From NCBI GenBank assembly GCA_003500955.1, contig DNQP01000056.1, positions 2,967 through 41,902 on the forward strand: DNA of 38,936 nucleotides, written 5' to 3'. Numbering within the stretch: position 1 is the stretch's first letter; the number at the start of each line of letters is the position of its first letter. The translations under genes and the position numbers were made by a program. Below, one piece after another: positions 23,128 through 31,823 of this stretch. The DNA is from Curvibacter sp. (GTDB taxonomy: Bacteria; Pseudomonadota; Gammaproteobacteria; Burkholderiales; Burkholderiaceae_C). Below the pieces are notes generated by a model. The model was given only the letters and a program-made list of their open reading frames with translations, was not told the origin of the DNA and made no database searches.

Positions 23128-25855
23128 AGTTGTCGGCCAGGTAGCGCTCGAAATCCTCGGCGCTCATGGGCTTGCCGAAGTGGTAGCCCTGCAAGAGGGT
23201 CACGCCCTGGCCGGTGAGCACGCGAGCGATGTCCTCGCTCTCCACGCCCTCGGCCACCGTCTGCAGGCCGAAGGCGGAGGAAATCTTGACCACGGCCTGG
23301 ATCAGCTGGCTGCCCTGCTCGGTCTGTGCGCGACGCACGAAGGAGATGTCGATCTTGATCTTGCTCGCCGGCATGTCGTGCAGCTGCGAGAGCGAGGAGT
23401 AGCCGGTGCCGAAGTCGTCGATGGCGATGCCGAAGCCCGCCTCGGTCAGCTCGGCCAGGCGCTTCTCCGTGTGCTCGGCATCTTCCATGGCCACGCTCTC
23501 GGTGATCTCGAGGTCCACCACCGAGACCGGGATGGCGAGGCGGTCCAGGTCCTCCAGCAGGTCGGCTGTGAAGGTTGGCGTGAACAGCTGGCGACGCGAG
23601 ACATTGACCGAGATGCGCATGTCCAGGCCGCGCTCGCGCCAGCGGTGCAGGTTCTCGATGGCCTGCCGCCAGACCTGCTGCCCCATCTCGCGGATCAGGC
23701 CCAGGTTCTCGGCCATGGGCACGAAGGTGGCGGGCGAGACCCAGCCGTAGGTCTCGTCGTGCCAGCGCGCCAGCGCCTCGCAGCTGACCACGCGGCGCGT
23801 CTGCGCGTCGACGATGGGCTGGAACCAGGTGCGGATGCGGCCCTCGCGGATGGCCGTGGCCAGGCGGTTCTGGATGTAGAGCGCCTTGCGGTCCTCCTCG
23901 CGCTGGGCGATCTCGGCAAAGAAGCGCACGGTGTTGCGCCCCTGCTGCTTGGCGGCGAACATGGCGCGGTCGGCCTGCGACAGCAGGGTCTCGACGTTCT
24001 TGGCGTCGGCCGGGTACAGCGCCACGCCCATGCTGAAGGTGGCGTTGAACTCGGTCTCACCGAGCCGGACGGGTGCCTGGCAGACCGCGGCCAGCTTGGC
24101 AATGGCGTCCTCGGCATCGGCCTGGCTGCTGAGGTCGGGCAGCAGCACGACGAACTCGTCACCGCCCCAGCGCGCCAGCGTGTCACCAGCGCGCAGGCAT
24201 TGGCGCATGGCCGTGGCCAGCGTCACCAGCAGCTCGTCGCCGGTCTTGTGGCCGAACTGGTCGTTGACGTGCTTGAAATGGTCCAGGTCGAGAAAGCCCA
24301 GGGCCACGGTCAGGTTGTTGCGCTCGGCGCTGCGCAGCGCCATCTTGCAACGGTCTTCGAGCAGCACGCGGTTGGGCAGGCCCGTCAGTGCGTCGTGCAG
24401 GGCCATGTGGGTCACATGCTTTTCGAGCTGGTAGCTCTGCGTGATGTCACGCAGCACGCCGCGCACGCTGCCGCCGCGGCGCGTGCCGCTGATGAAGCGG
24501 TACTCGATCCACAGCTCCTGGGCGTCGGGTCGGCGCAGGCGCAAGCGGCCGCTGAGGCTGTTCTTCTCGCCCTCGGCCAGCTGCAGGAACTGGTGCCGCA
24601 GGTTCTCCATGTCCTCCAGATGGACGTGGTCGAAGATCAGCGCGCCGGGCTGCAGCTCGATGCCGGCCAGCCGCGCCCACCCCGGGCTGGCGCGCAGGTA
24701 GCGGCCGTCGGGGGCGAGTTCCACCACGCCCTCTTCCAGCATGTCCAGGGTCTGCAGATGGGCGAAGTGTTCCTCGTCGTGCTGCAGCACGCTCTGCATC
24801 AGCGTGCGGCTGGCCACGGCCACCTCGCCGATCTCGTCGGGATCGGTCTCGGCCTGCGCCAGGGCCTGCTCGACGGCGGGGCTCAGCACATGCTCACGGG
24901 CAAAGCGGGCATTCGCACTGCGCAGCCGCGCCACGCGCTGGGCCAGGCGGTTGGCCCAGCGGCCCAGCACCAGCCAGAGCACGGCCGCCAGCAGGGCCAG
25001 CAGCGCGAAGCTGCCAGCCAGCACCAGCGGCGGCGAGAGCACCCGCACGACCCTTTGCTGCAAGACCAGACTCGGCCCACCGGCCTCGAACAGCGGCACC
25101 ACCCGCTGCTCGTGGCGTTGGCCATGCTCGTCGTCGATGGGACCGTTGTAGTCTGTCGCCAACTGTTTCGCATAATCCTGCACGCCGCCGGTGCTGGCCA
25201 GCACCCGCCCTTCATGGACCAGGTAAAGGCGCGTGTCCTGCGTGCCGAGCTGGCGCAGCACGCCGTTGTCCACCGGCTGCAGCAGCACCAGGCGGCCCCG
25301 CCCCTGGCGTCCCAGCCAGAGCGGCACCGACACCATCTCGTACAGGGTGCGACGCGTCTCGCTGTAAAACCAGCGCGGCAGCGTGGCGTCAGCCACGAAG
25401 CGGCGCTGCAAGGCCTCCCCCTCGGGCCCGTAATGAAACACCGGCTGCCCGGCCGGATCAAGGACCGCGCCGGACGGAAACCGGTCCAGCTTGCCCTCGA
25501 GTGCGGCGAAGTAGGCGCGCAGGCGCAGCCAGCTGCCGCGCATGTCCTGGCCAGCGAAGACCCGCATGTAATCGATCTGCGCCTTGACCTCGTCGGCATT
25601 GCGTACCCAGTAATCCTGCTGCGTCTGGTAGCGACGCGCCAGATACTGCGCGGCTTCGTCGGCACTGCGCTTCTGGGTCTGCTGCGCCAGGGTCTGGTAG
25701 CCCAGCAGCACCAGCAGGCTGCCGCTGATCGTCACCAGCAGGAAAACCAGACCAAAGCGGGCGATCAGCTGGCGCTGCAGGCTGTTGCGTGCGGACAGGC
25801 CTTGCCAGACCGATGGCCGGTCAGCGGAGGAGGAGGGGCGATCGGGCGAGGACAT
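23114..25855 (-). CDS. Membrane sensor PAS-GGDEF-EAL protein
   Basis: A 913-aa dual-domain c-di-GMP protein. One membrane helix near residues 32-53 and another near 278-300 bracket a periplasmic region of about 220 residues, which looks like a CHASE/Cache-type sensor. A HAMP-like linker, a PAS domain (about 365-480), a GGDEF domain (motif WGGDEF near 563, with an RAGD inhibitory site) and an EAL domain follow. In the EAL domain CEALARW, LEITES, DDFGTGYSSL, KIDISFV, AEGVE and LQGYHFGKP are all intact, so both activities look possible. It begins 15 bases after an NMT1-like periplasmic binding protein gene and is probably cotranslated with it, suggesting that the binding protein feeds the periplasmic sensor. 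Confidence 0.96.
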   Translation of the reverse strand: MSSPDRPSSSADRPSVWQGLSARNSLQRQLIARFGLVFLLVTISGSLLVLLGYQTLAQQTQKRSADEAAQYLARRYQTQQDYWVRNADEVKAQIDYMRVFAGQDMRGSWLRLRAYFAALEGKLDRFPSGAVLDPAGQPVFHYGPEGEALQRRFVADATLPRWFYSETRRTLYEMVSVPLWLGRQGRGRLVLLQPVDNGVLRQLGTQDTRLYLVHEGRVLASTGGVQDYAKQLATDYNGPIDDEHGQRHEQRVVPLFEAGGPSLVLQQRVVRVLSPPLVLAGSFALLALLAAVLWLVLGRWANRLAQRVARLRSANARFAREHVLSPAVEQALAQAETDPDEIGEVAVASRTLMQSVLQHDEEHFAHLQTLDMLEEGVVELAPDGRYLRASPGWARLAGIELQPGALIFDHVHLEDMENLRHQFLQLAEGEKNSLSGRLRLRRPDAQELWIEYRFISGTRRGGSVRGVLRDITQSYQLEKHVTHMALHDALTGLPNRVLLEDRCKMALRSAERNNLTVALGFLDLDHFKHVNDQFGHKTGDELLVTLATAMRQCLRAGDTLARWGGDEFVVLLPDLSSQADAEDAIAKLAAVCQAPVRLGETEFNATFSMGVALYPADAKNVETLLSQADRAMFAAKQQGRNTVRFFAEIAQREEDRKALYIQNRLATAIREGRIRTWFQPIVDAQTRRVVSCEALARWHDETYGWVSPATFVPMAENLGLIREMGQQVWRQAIENLHRWRERGLDMRISVNVSRRQLFTPTFTADLLEDLDRLAIPVSVVDLEITESVAMEDAEHTEKRLAELTEAGFGIAIDDFGTGYSSLSQLHDMPASKIKIDISFVRRAQTEQGSQLIQAVVKISSAFGLQTVAEGVESEDIARVLTGQGVTLLQGYHFGKPMSAEDFERYLADNFSPV

Positions 25856-25870
25856 CGTCCGTGCCTGGCC

Positions 25871-26896
25871 TCAGGACGCCCGCCCGGCCCAGCGAGTCTC
25901 GACCACGCTGTCCAGGCTGAAGCCCTGCGTCTTCGTCGCCGACTCCGTGGCGTAGAGAAATCGCTGCACCGCTGCCAGCTGCTCCTCGACGAAGCGCCCG
26001 TCAGGGGAGTAGATCGTCTTGCGTCGCCGCAGCACCGCCAGCAGGGTGGCGCGCTCCTCCCCCTGGGCCGGCGCGAGCGCCTCGACCATCTGCTCGGCCG
26101 TGTGTGCGCCGATCCAGGCCAGGCTGCGCTGCACGGTCCGCACCACCTGAGCCACGAGTTGCGGCCGCTGGGCCACCACATCGTCGCGCGTGCCCAGCAC
26201 GGCGTTGAGAAAGAGCCCGCCCATGAGACGGCGCGTGGTCTCGATGTCATGGTAATCCGCCAGGACAAAAGCGACCTGCTGTGCAGCCAACCGCGTCGCG
26301 AAAGGTTCGTCAGCGATCACCGCATCGACCGCGCCCGAAGCCAGGGCCGCGTGCTGGCTGTCGTAGGACTGGCCCGCCGACACGTAGTTGACCTGGTCGG
26401 GGGCCACGCCCGCCAGCGTGAGCAGGTACTCGGCAAAGAGCTGGGAGGTCGAGCGTCCGCCGGGCACATGGCCCTTGACCCCGACAACCCGGCCACGCAG
26501 GTCCGATATCTGCCGTACCTGGGCCCGGAGATCACTGCGCACCAGCAAGGTGTAGGCCGGAACGCGCGTCATGCCCACGATGCAGCGCACCGGCTTGCCG
26601 TTGTGTTTTTGCAGGGCCAGCGCGGACAGCCCGGCGGCGGCGAAGTCACAGTTGAGTTCCAGCATCGAGCGGATGGCCTGGGGGCCGCCCCCGACATCCA
26701 GGATGTCAAAGCTCAGGCCCTCGGCACGGTCGGCACCGATGCGCGGCGCCAGGGCCAGTGGCAGAAAGAGCAGGTTACCCGGTCCGGGCACGGCCAGCGT
26801 CACGCGTTGCACACCACCGGATTGCGCCAGGCTGGGGCCAGCCCAGGCAGCCGCCAGCTGCCCCGCCTGCATGAGAAAACGCCTGCGTCCATCCAT
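25871..26896 (-). CDS. NMT1/SsuA-like periplasmic binding protein
   Basis: A 341-aa periplasmic binding protein. The N-terminus GRRRFLMQAGQLAAAWAGPSLAQ looks like a twin-arginine signal peptide. The mature part has the ABC-type nitrate/sulfonate/thiamin-precursor fold: VTLAVPGPGNLLFLPLALA, DILDVGGGPQAIRSMLELNCDFAAAGLSALALQ, SDLRGRVVGVKG and DAVIADEPFATRL. No ABC permease or ATPase gene is adjacent. Instead the GGDEF-EAL sensor gene follows after 15 bases. It is therefore more likely a signal receptor than a transport subunit; the ligand is unknown. No good ribosome site is seen upstream of the start. Confidence 0.9.
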   Translation of the reverse strand: MDGRRRFLMQAGQLAAAWAGPSLAQSGGVQRVTLAVPGPGNLLFLPLALAPRIGADRAEGLSFDILDVGGGPQAIRSMLELNCDFAAAGLSALALQKHNGKPVRCIVGMTRVPAYTLLVRSDLRAQVRQISDLRGRVVGVKGHVPGGRSTSQLFAEYLLTLAGVAPDQVNYVSAGQSYDSQHAALASGAVDAVIADEPFATRLAAQQVAFVLADYHDIETTRRLMGGLFLNAVLGTRDDVVAQRPQLVAQVVRTVQRSLAWIGAHTAEQMVEALAPAQGEERATLLAVLRRRKTIYSPDGRFVEEQLAAVQRFLYATESATKTQGFSLDSVVETRWAGRAS

Positions 26897-27012
26897 GCCC
26901 GCACTCCCCTTGAATGACTTGCCGGCCAGATTAACCCAATTCCCCGCCGCGCGCGCCCTGTTCTCGATGTTTCCGGCGACGCCGACCAGGATTGCGTGAA
27001 AACCTGCAGGTT

Positions 27013-27501
<489 letters not shown>

Positions 27502-27521
27502 GGCCGGGCGGCGGGGCCGTG

Positions 27522-28175
27522 TTACTGCGTGCCGAAGATGCGGTCGCCCGCGTCGCCCAGGCCCGGCAGGATGTAGCCGTGGTCATTGAGTTCGCGGTCG
27601 ATGGCGGCGGTGTAGATGGGCACGTCCGGGTGCTCCTTGTACATGGTCATCACGCCTTCGGGGCAGGTCAGCAGGCACAGGAACTTGATGGACTTGGGCT
27701 GGCACTGCTTGAGGCGCGCCACGGCCGCAGCGGCCGAGTTGCCCGTGGCCAGCATGGGGTCGACCACGATCACATCGCGCTCCTCCATGGTCTTGGGCAT
27801 CTTGAAGTAGTACTCCACGGCCTGCAGGGTCTGGGGGTCGCGGTACAGGCCGATGTGGCCCACACGCGCGCCCGGCACCACGGAGAGCATGCCGTCAAGG
27901 ATGCCGTTGCCCGCGCGCAGGATGCTGGCGAAGACCAGCTTCTTGCCGTCGATGACCTTGCTCGTCATCGTTTCCAGCGGGGTCTCGATCTGCACTTCCT
28001 GCATGGGCAGGTCGCGGCAGACCTCGTAGACCATGAGGCTGGCGAGCTCGTTGAGCAGGCGGCGGAAGCTGCTGGTGCTGGCCTCCTTCTTGCGCATCAG
28101 GGTCAGCTTGTGTTGCACCAGGGGGTGGTCGATCAGGTGCACGTGGGCGCGGGCCGCCGGGTCGAGGGTGATCAT
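27522..28175 (-). CDS. upp: Uracil phosphoribosyltransferase
   Basis: A 217-aa enzyme that makes UMP from uracil and PRPP (pyrimidine salvage). The PRPP-binding loop [17 protein letters not shown] and the C-terminal uracil-binding region with [29 protein letters not shown] are diagnostic, as is [12 protein letters not shown]. Length is a little above the usual 208-210 aa. It is divergent from the uracil permease gene with 132 bases between starts, so uptake and salvage are encoded back to back. Confidence 0.98.
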   Translation of the reverse strand: MITLDPAARAHVHLIDHPLVQHKLTLMRKKEASTSSFRRLLNELASLMVYEVCRDLPMQEVQIETPLETMTSKVIDGKKLVFASILRAGNGILDGMLSVVPGARVGHIGLYRDPQTLQAVEYYFKMPKTMEERDVIVVDPMLATGNSAAAAVARLKQCQPKSIKFLCLLTCPEGVMTMYKEHPDVPIYTAAIDRELNDHGYILPGLGDAGDRIFGTQ

Positions 28176-28307
28176 GTTCAGGAGTCCTGCGAGAGGTTGA
28201 AAAACAACGCGAATCTTGCCGTATTTTGCGCCCTGCCCCGTCCGCGCTGGACGGCCTGTGCCCGCCCCCTTAGCATCGCGGCACCCCCGTTTTCAAGGAG
28301 TCCCCGC

Positions 28308-29594
28308 ATGAGTCTGTTTCAATGGACCGAAAAGAATGCCAGCGTGCTGCAACAGGGCGGCGTGATCGCCCCCGACGAGCGCCTGCCCTGGCCGCAGACC
28401 GCCGTCATGGGCGTGCAGCACGTGATCGCCATGTTCGGCGCCACCGTGCTGGCCCCCATCCTCATGGGCTTCGACCCCAACATCGCCATCCTGATGAGCG
28501 GTATCGGCACGCTGATCTTCTTCTTCATCACCGGCGGCAAGGTGCCGAGCTACCTGGGTTCGAGCTTCGCCTTCATCGGCGTGGTGATCGCGGCCACGGC
28601 CTTTGCCGGCAAGGGCCCCAACGCCAACATCGGCGTAGCCCTGGGCGGCATCATCGCCTGCGGCGTGGTGTACACGCTGATCGGCGTCATCGTGCAGGCC
28701 ATCGGCACGGGCTGGATCGAGCGCTTCATGCCCCCGGTGGTCACCGGCGCCGTGGTGGCCGTGATCGGCCTGAACCTCGCCGGCATCCCGGTCAAGAACA
28801 TGGCGGCCAGCAACTTCGACGCCTGGATGCAGCTGGTCACCTTCGTCAGCGTCGGCCTGGTGGCCGTGCTCACCAAGGGCATGATCCAGCGCCTGCTGAT
28901 CCTCGTCGGCCTGATCGTCGCCTCCATCATCTACGCCGTGCTCACCAACGGCCTGGGCCTGGGCAAGCCCATGGACCTGAGCGGCATCATGAACGCTGCC
29001 TGGTTCGGCCTGCCCAACTTCGCCGCCCCGGTGTTCGAGGCCAATGCCATGCTGCTGATCGCCCCCGTGGCCATCATCCTGGTCGCCGAGAACCTGGGCC
29101 ACATCAAGGCCGTGACGGCCATGACGGGCAAGAACCTGGACCAGTACATGGGCAAGGCCTTCATCGGCGACGGCGTGGCCACCATAGTCAGCGGCTCGGC
29201 CGGCGGCACGGGCGTGACCACCTATGCCGAGAACATCGGCGTCATGGCCGCGACCAAGATCTACTCCACCGCCATCTTCGTCGTGGCCGCGGTCATCGCC
29301 GTGCTGCTGGGCTTTTCCCCCAAGTTCGGCGCCGTGATCCAGGCCATCCCGCTGCCCGTCATGGGCGGCGTCTCCATCGTGGTCTTCGGCCTGATCGCGA
29401 TTGCCGGCGCCAAGATCTGGGTGGACAACAAGGTGGACTTCAGCGAGAACAAGAACCTGATCGTCGCCGCCATCACCCTGGTGCTGGGCACGGGCGACTT
29501 CACGCTGAAGTTCGGCCAGTTCGCGCTGGGCGGCATCGGGACCGCGACCTTTGGCGCCATCCTGCTGTACGCGCTGCTGAACCGCAAACGCTGA
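28308..29594 (+). CDS. uraA: Uracil permease (NCS2 family)
   Basis: A 428-aa inner-membrane nucleobase:proton symporter with the 14-helix NCS2 layout. LPWPQTAVMGVQHVIAMFGATVLAPILMG is the typical first block carrying the conserved His. The substrate region AENLGHIKAVTAMTG has the uracil-contacting Glu, and GSAGGTGVTTYAENIGVMAATKIYST carries the second conserved Glu. AAGGAG precedes the ATG at 28308. Adjacent divergent upp supports uracil as substrate. The gene could also be named rutG or pyrP by context; uraA fits the sequence. Confidence 0.95.
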   Translation: MSLFQWTEKNASVLQQGGVIAPDERLPWPQTAVMGVQHVIAMFGATVLAPILMGFDPNIAILMSGIGTLIFFFITGGKVPSYLGSSFAFIGVVIAATAFAGKGPNANIGVALGGIIACGVVYTLIGVIVQAIGTGWIERFMPPVVTGAVVAVIGLNLAGIPVKNMAASNFDAWMQLVTFVSVGLVAVLTKGMIQRLLILVGLIVASIIYAVLTNGLGLGKPMDLSGIMNAAWFGLPNFAAPVFEANAMLLIAPVAIILVAENLGHIKAVTAMTGKNLDQYMGKAFIGDGVATIVSGSAGGTGVTTYAENIGVMAATKIYSTAIFVVAAVIAVLLGFSPKFGAVIQAIPLPVMGGVSIVVFGLIAIAGAKIWVDNKVDFSENKNLIVAAITLVLGTGDFTLKFGQFALGGIGTATFGAILLYALLNRKR

Positions 29595-29604
29595 GGTCCA
29601 ATTT

Positions 29605-29646
29605 ATCCTTGCAATTCATGGAATAAAACTCCATAATTGCAAGGAT
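29605..29646 (+). promoter_or_regulatory. Palindrome overlapping the DUF4143 gene start
   Basis: Outer arms ATCCTTGCAATT and AATTGCAAGGAT (12 bp, perfect), inner arms ATGGA and TCCAT, loop ATAAAAC, one bulged C. The right arm contains the ribosome-site sequence AAGG and the first two bases of the ATG. It may be an operator for self-repression or an mRNA hairpin hiding the start; the AT-rich loop could also carry a -10. Confidence 0.7.
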
Positions 29647-30811
29647 GTTTGAGCGCCACATCCAAGCCCTTCTGCGGGACGAACTGCAGCACAGCCCCGC
29701 GGTGGCGCTGCTGGGGCCGCGCCAAGTCGGCAAGACCACGCTCGCCCTCGAGGTCGCCCGTTCGCGCACTAGCGTCTACCTGGATCTGGAGTCTGAACGT
29801 GATCGCGCCAAGCTGGCTCAGCCCGAGCTTTACTTGGCCGGGCACCTGGACAAGCTGGTCATCCTGGACGAAGTGCATCGCACGCCCGAGCTGTTCCCCG
29901 TGCTACGCGGGCTGATCGACCAGGCGCGCAGGCAAAAGCGGCGCAGCGGCCTTTACCTGCTCTTGGGCTCCGCCTCGCTGGACCTGCTCAAGCAATCCGG
30001 GGAGAGCTTAGCGGGTCGCATCGCCTATCTGGAACTGGGGCCGCTGCTGCTTAGCGAGACTGGCACCGAGCAGCCTGACAAGCTCTGGCTGCGCGGCGGC
30101 TTCCCGGAAAGCCTGCAGGCCCTCAGCGACGCGCGCAGTCTGCGCTGGCGCCAGAACTTCATTCGCGCCTATCTGGAACGCGACATACCCCTGTTCGCCT
30201 CCCGCATCGCCGCCGACACCCTGCGCCGTTTCTGGACCATGCTGGCCCACGCCCAGGGCAGCCTGCTCAATGTGGCGCAGCTGGCGCGCAACCTCGGCGT
30301 GGACGCCAAGACCGCGCACACCTACCTTGATCTGTTCTGCGCCTTGCTGCTGGTGCGCCGCCTGCCGCCCTGGCACAGCAACGCCGGCAAACGCCTGGTC
30401 AAGTCGCCCAAGGTCTATGTACGTGACAGCGGCCTGGTGCACGCCCTGCTGGACATCGAGAACACCGACGCGCTGCTGTCGCACATGGTCGTTGGTGCCA
30501 GCTGGGAAGGTTTTGTCATCGAAAACCTGCTGGCGCATGCCAGCCCGCAAGCCCAAGGCTATTTCTACCGCAGCAGCGCCGGCGCCGAGATCGACCTGCT
30601 GCTGCACTGGCCCGACGGCAGCCTCTGGGCCATCGAGATCAAGCGCAGCCTGGCGCCCAAGCTGGAGCGCGGTTTCCACATCGCCTGCGACGATCTGAAG
30701 CCACAACGCAAGCTGGTGATCTACCCGGGCGACGAGGCCATCCCCCTGGCTGCAGACATCATGGCCTTGCCTTTGGCCGCCGCCTGTACAGCGCTGACTC
30801 TCAAGAGCTGA
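29645..30811 (+). CDS. AAA_14/DUF4143 ATPase
   Basis: A 388-aa protein of the AAA_14-DUF4143 family. The N-terminal ATPase has Walker A LLGPRQVGKTT near residue 23 and Walker B VILDEVHRTPEL near 75, then the LLGSAS sensor block. A winged-helix region is followed by the DUF4143 C-terminus, where YRSSAGAEIDLLL and WAIEIKRS carry an Asp and an E-x-K arrangement like that of PD-(D/E)XK nuclease folds. Biological roles are poorly known; members are often scattered accessory genes present in variable copy number. The start codon sits at the edge of a 42-base palindrome. It stands alone between the permease gene and a convergent operon. Confidence 0.93.
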   Translation: MFERHIQALLRDELQHSPAVALLGPRQVGKTTLALEVARSRTSVYLDLESERDRAKLAQPELYLAGHLDKLVILDEVHRTPELFPVLRGLIDQARRQKRRSGLYLLLGSASLDLLKQSGESLAGRIAYLELGPLLLSETGTEQPDKLWLRGGFPESLQALSDARSLRWRQNFIRAYLERDIPLFASRIAADTLRRFWTMLAHAQGSLLNVAQLARNLGVDAKTAHTYLDLFCALLLVRRLPPWHSNAGKRLVKSPKVYVRDSGLVHALLDIENTDALLSHMVVGASWEGFVIENLLAHASPQAQGYFYRSSAGAEIDLLLHWPDGSLWAIEIKRSLAPKLERGFHIACDDLKPQRKLVIYPGDEAIPLAADIMALPLAAACTALTLKS

Positions 30812-30828
30812 TACGCCGCCGATGTCAG

Positions 30829-31188
30829 CTACTCGTCCACACCCCGCTCGCAGCGCCCCTGACTCTGGGCCAGCCCCCGGAAATCGCTCTGCCATTGCCC
30901 GCTGGCTGTGTCGAAGGTGATGCGCTCGTTGTCCAGCGCAGTACGGACAACGGTGCCGTCGACCGCAAAGCTGTAGACCGGCACACCGTCAACGCGCAGG
31001 GCGACGACGCGGCGGGCATCGTGCTCGATCTCCACGCTGCGCACCCAGGTGCTGCGCGCCGGCAGGTAGACCGCCTCGCAGCGGTAGCGCGCCGTGGCCG
31101 CCAGCGCGGGCGCGGCGGTCAGCAACAGCGCAAGCACCAGCCCCGGGCGCTCAGCCCCGCTGCATCCGCTCGCTCTTCCAGTAGACAT
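30829..31188 (-). CDS. Small exported protein of unknown function
   Basis: About 119 aa with a signal peptide (RPGLVLALLLTAAPALA, cleavage near residue 30) and a mature part of about 88 residues rich in beta-forming sequence with two Cys (RYRCEAVYL and GRCERG). No family is recognised. The ATG at 31188 lies inside the 3' end of the adenosyltransferase gene (overlap 38 bases), with GGCGGTGACG upstream; a GTG six bases further up is an alternative. The overlap suggests coupled translation. The long N-region before the hydrophobic core is unusual, so the start remains uncertain. Confidence 0.65.
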   Translation of the reverse strand: MSTGRASGCSGAERPGLVLALLLTAAPALAATARYRCEAVYLPARSTWVRSVEIEHDARRVVALRVDGVPVYSFAVDGTVVRTALDNERITFDTASGQWQSDFRGLAQSQGRCERGVDE

Positions 31189-31708
31189 CGTCACCGCCGT
31201 TCATGCGGTTGAGCACGCGCGCCAGCACGAACATCAGGTCCGAGAGGCGGTTGAGGTATTGGCGCGGCGCGTCCTTGATGGCCTCCTCGTTGCCCAGGGC
31301 CACGAGGGCGCGTTCGGCGCGGCGCGCCACGGTGCGGCAGACATGGGCCTGGGCCGCAGCGCGCGAGCCCGCGGGCAGGATGAATTCCTGCAGGCGCGGC
31401 AGCTGCTCGTTGTGGGTCGCCAGCGCCTGGTCCAGGGCCAGCACGGCCTCGGGCTTGAGCAGCTCGTAGCCGGGGATGGACAGCTCACCCCCCAGGTTGA
31501 AGAGCTGGTGCTGGATCTCCACCAGCAGGGTGCGCACCTCGGCGGGCAGCTCCTCGCAGAGCAGCAGGCCGATGTGGGAGTTGAGCTCGTCCACCTCGCC
31601 CATGGCGTGCACCCGCAGGCTGTTCTTGGAGACGCGCTGGTTGTCACCCAGGCCCGTCGTGCCCTGGTCCCCGGTGCGGGTGGCGATCTGAGTCAGGCGA
31701 TTTCCCAT
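31151..31708 (-). CDS. Cob(I)alamin adenosyltransferase, PduO type
   Basis: A 185-aa PduO-type ATP:corrinoid adenosyltransferase that attaches the 5'-deoxyadenosyl group to cob(I)alamin. The N-terminal ATP loop TRTGDQGTTGLGD is diagnostic, followed by VDELNSHIGLL, and the helix containing CRTVARRAERALVAL carries the Arg-Glu pair. LNRLSDLMFVLARVLNR is the C-terminal signature. The size is normal for the trimeric family. Downstream, the small exported protein gene overlaps its end; the FAD dehydrogenase gene is divergent with 115 bases between. No B12 riboswitch is apparent in that spacer. Confidence 0.95.
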   Translation of the reverse strand: MGNRLTQIATRTGDQGTTGLGDNQRVSKNSLRVHAMGEVDELNSHIGLLLCEELPAEVRTLLVEIQHQLFNLGGELSIPGYELLKPEAVLALDQALATHNEQLPRLQEFILPAGSRAAAQAHVCRTVARRAERALVALGNEEAIKDAPRQYLNRLSDLMFVLARVLNRMNGGDDVYWKSERMQRG

Positions 31709-31823
31709 CTTGGCAACCTTGGAAGAGAATGAGGTGTCACAGTACCCGGAACGCTACCGGGCGCAAAATCCGAACATTATTCCCCACCCTGCCCGCCGCA
31801 GGGTCGTCTGCCCGGAGAGCCCC

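Noticed and set aside
23180..26917. A 1245-codon open frame opposite the GGDEF-EAL and binding-protein genes
   Set aside because: Shadow of GC-rich coding sequence; rich in His, Gln, Gly and Ala, no domain, no ribosome site.
31709..31823. Possible cobalamin riboswitch ahead of the adenosyltransferase gene
   Set aside because: The spacer is too short for the conserved B12 element and no B12-box-like sequence is visible.
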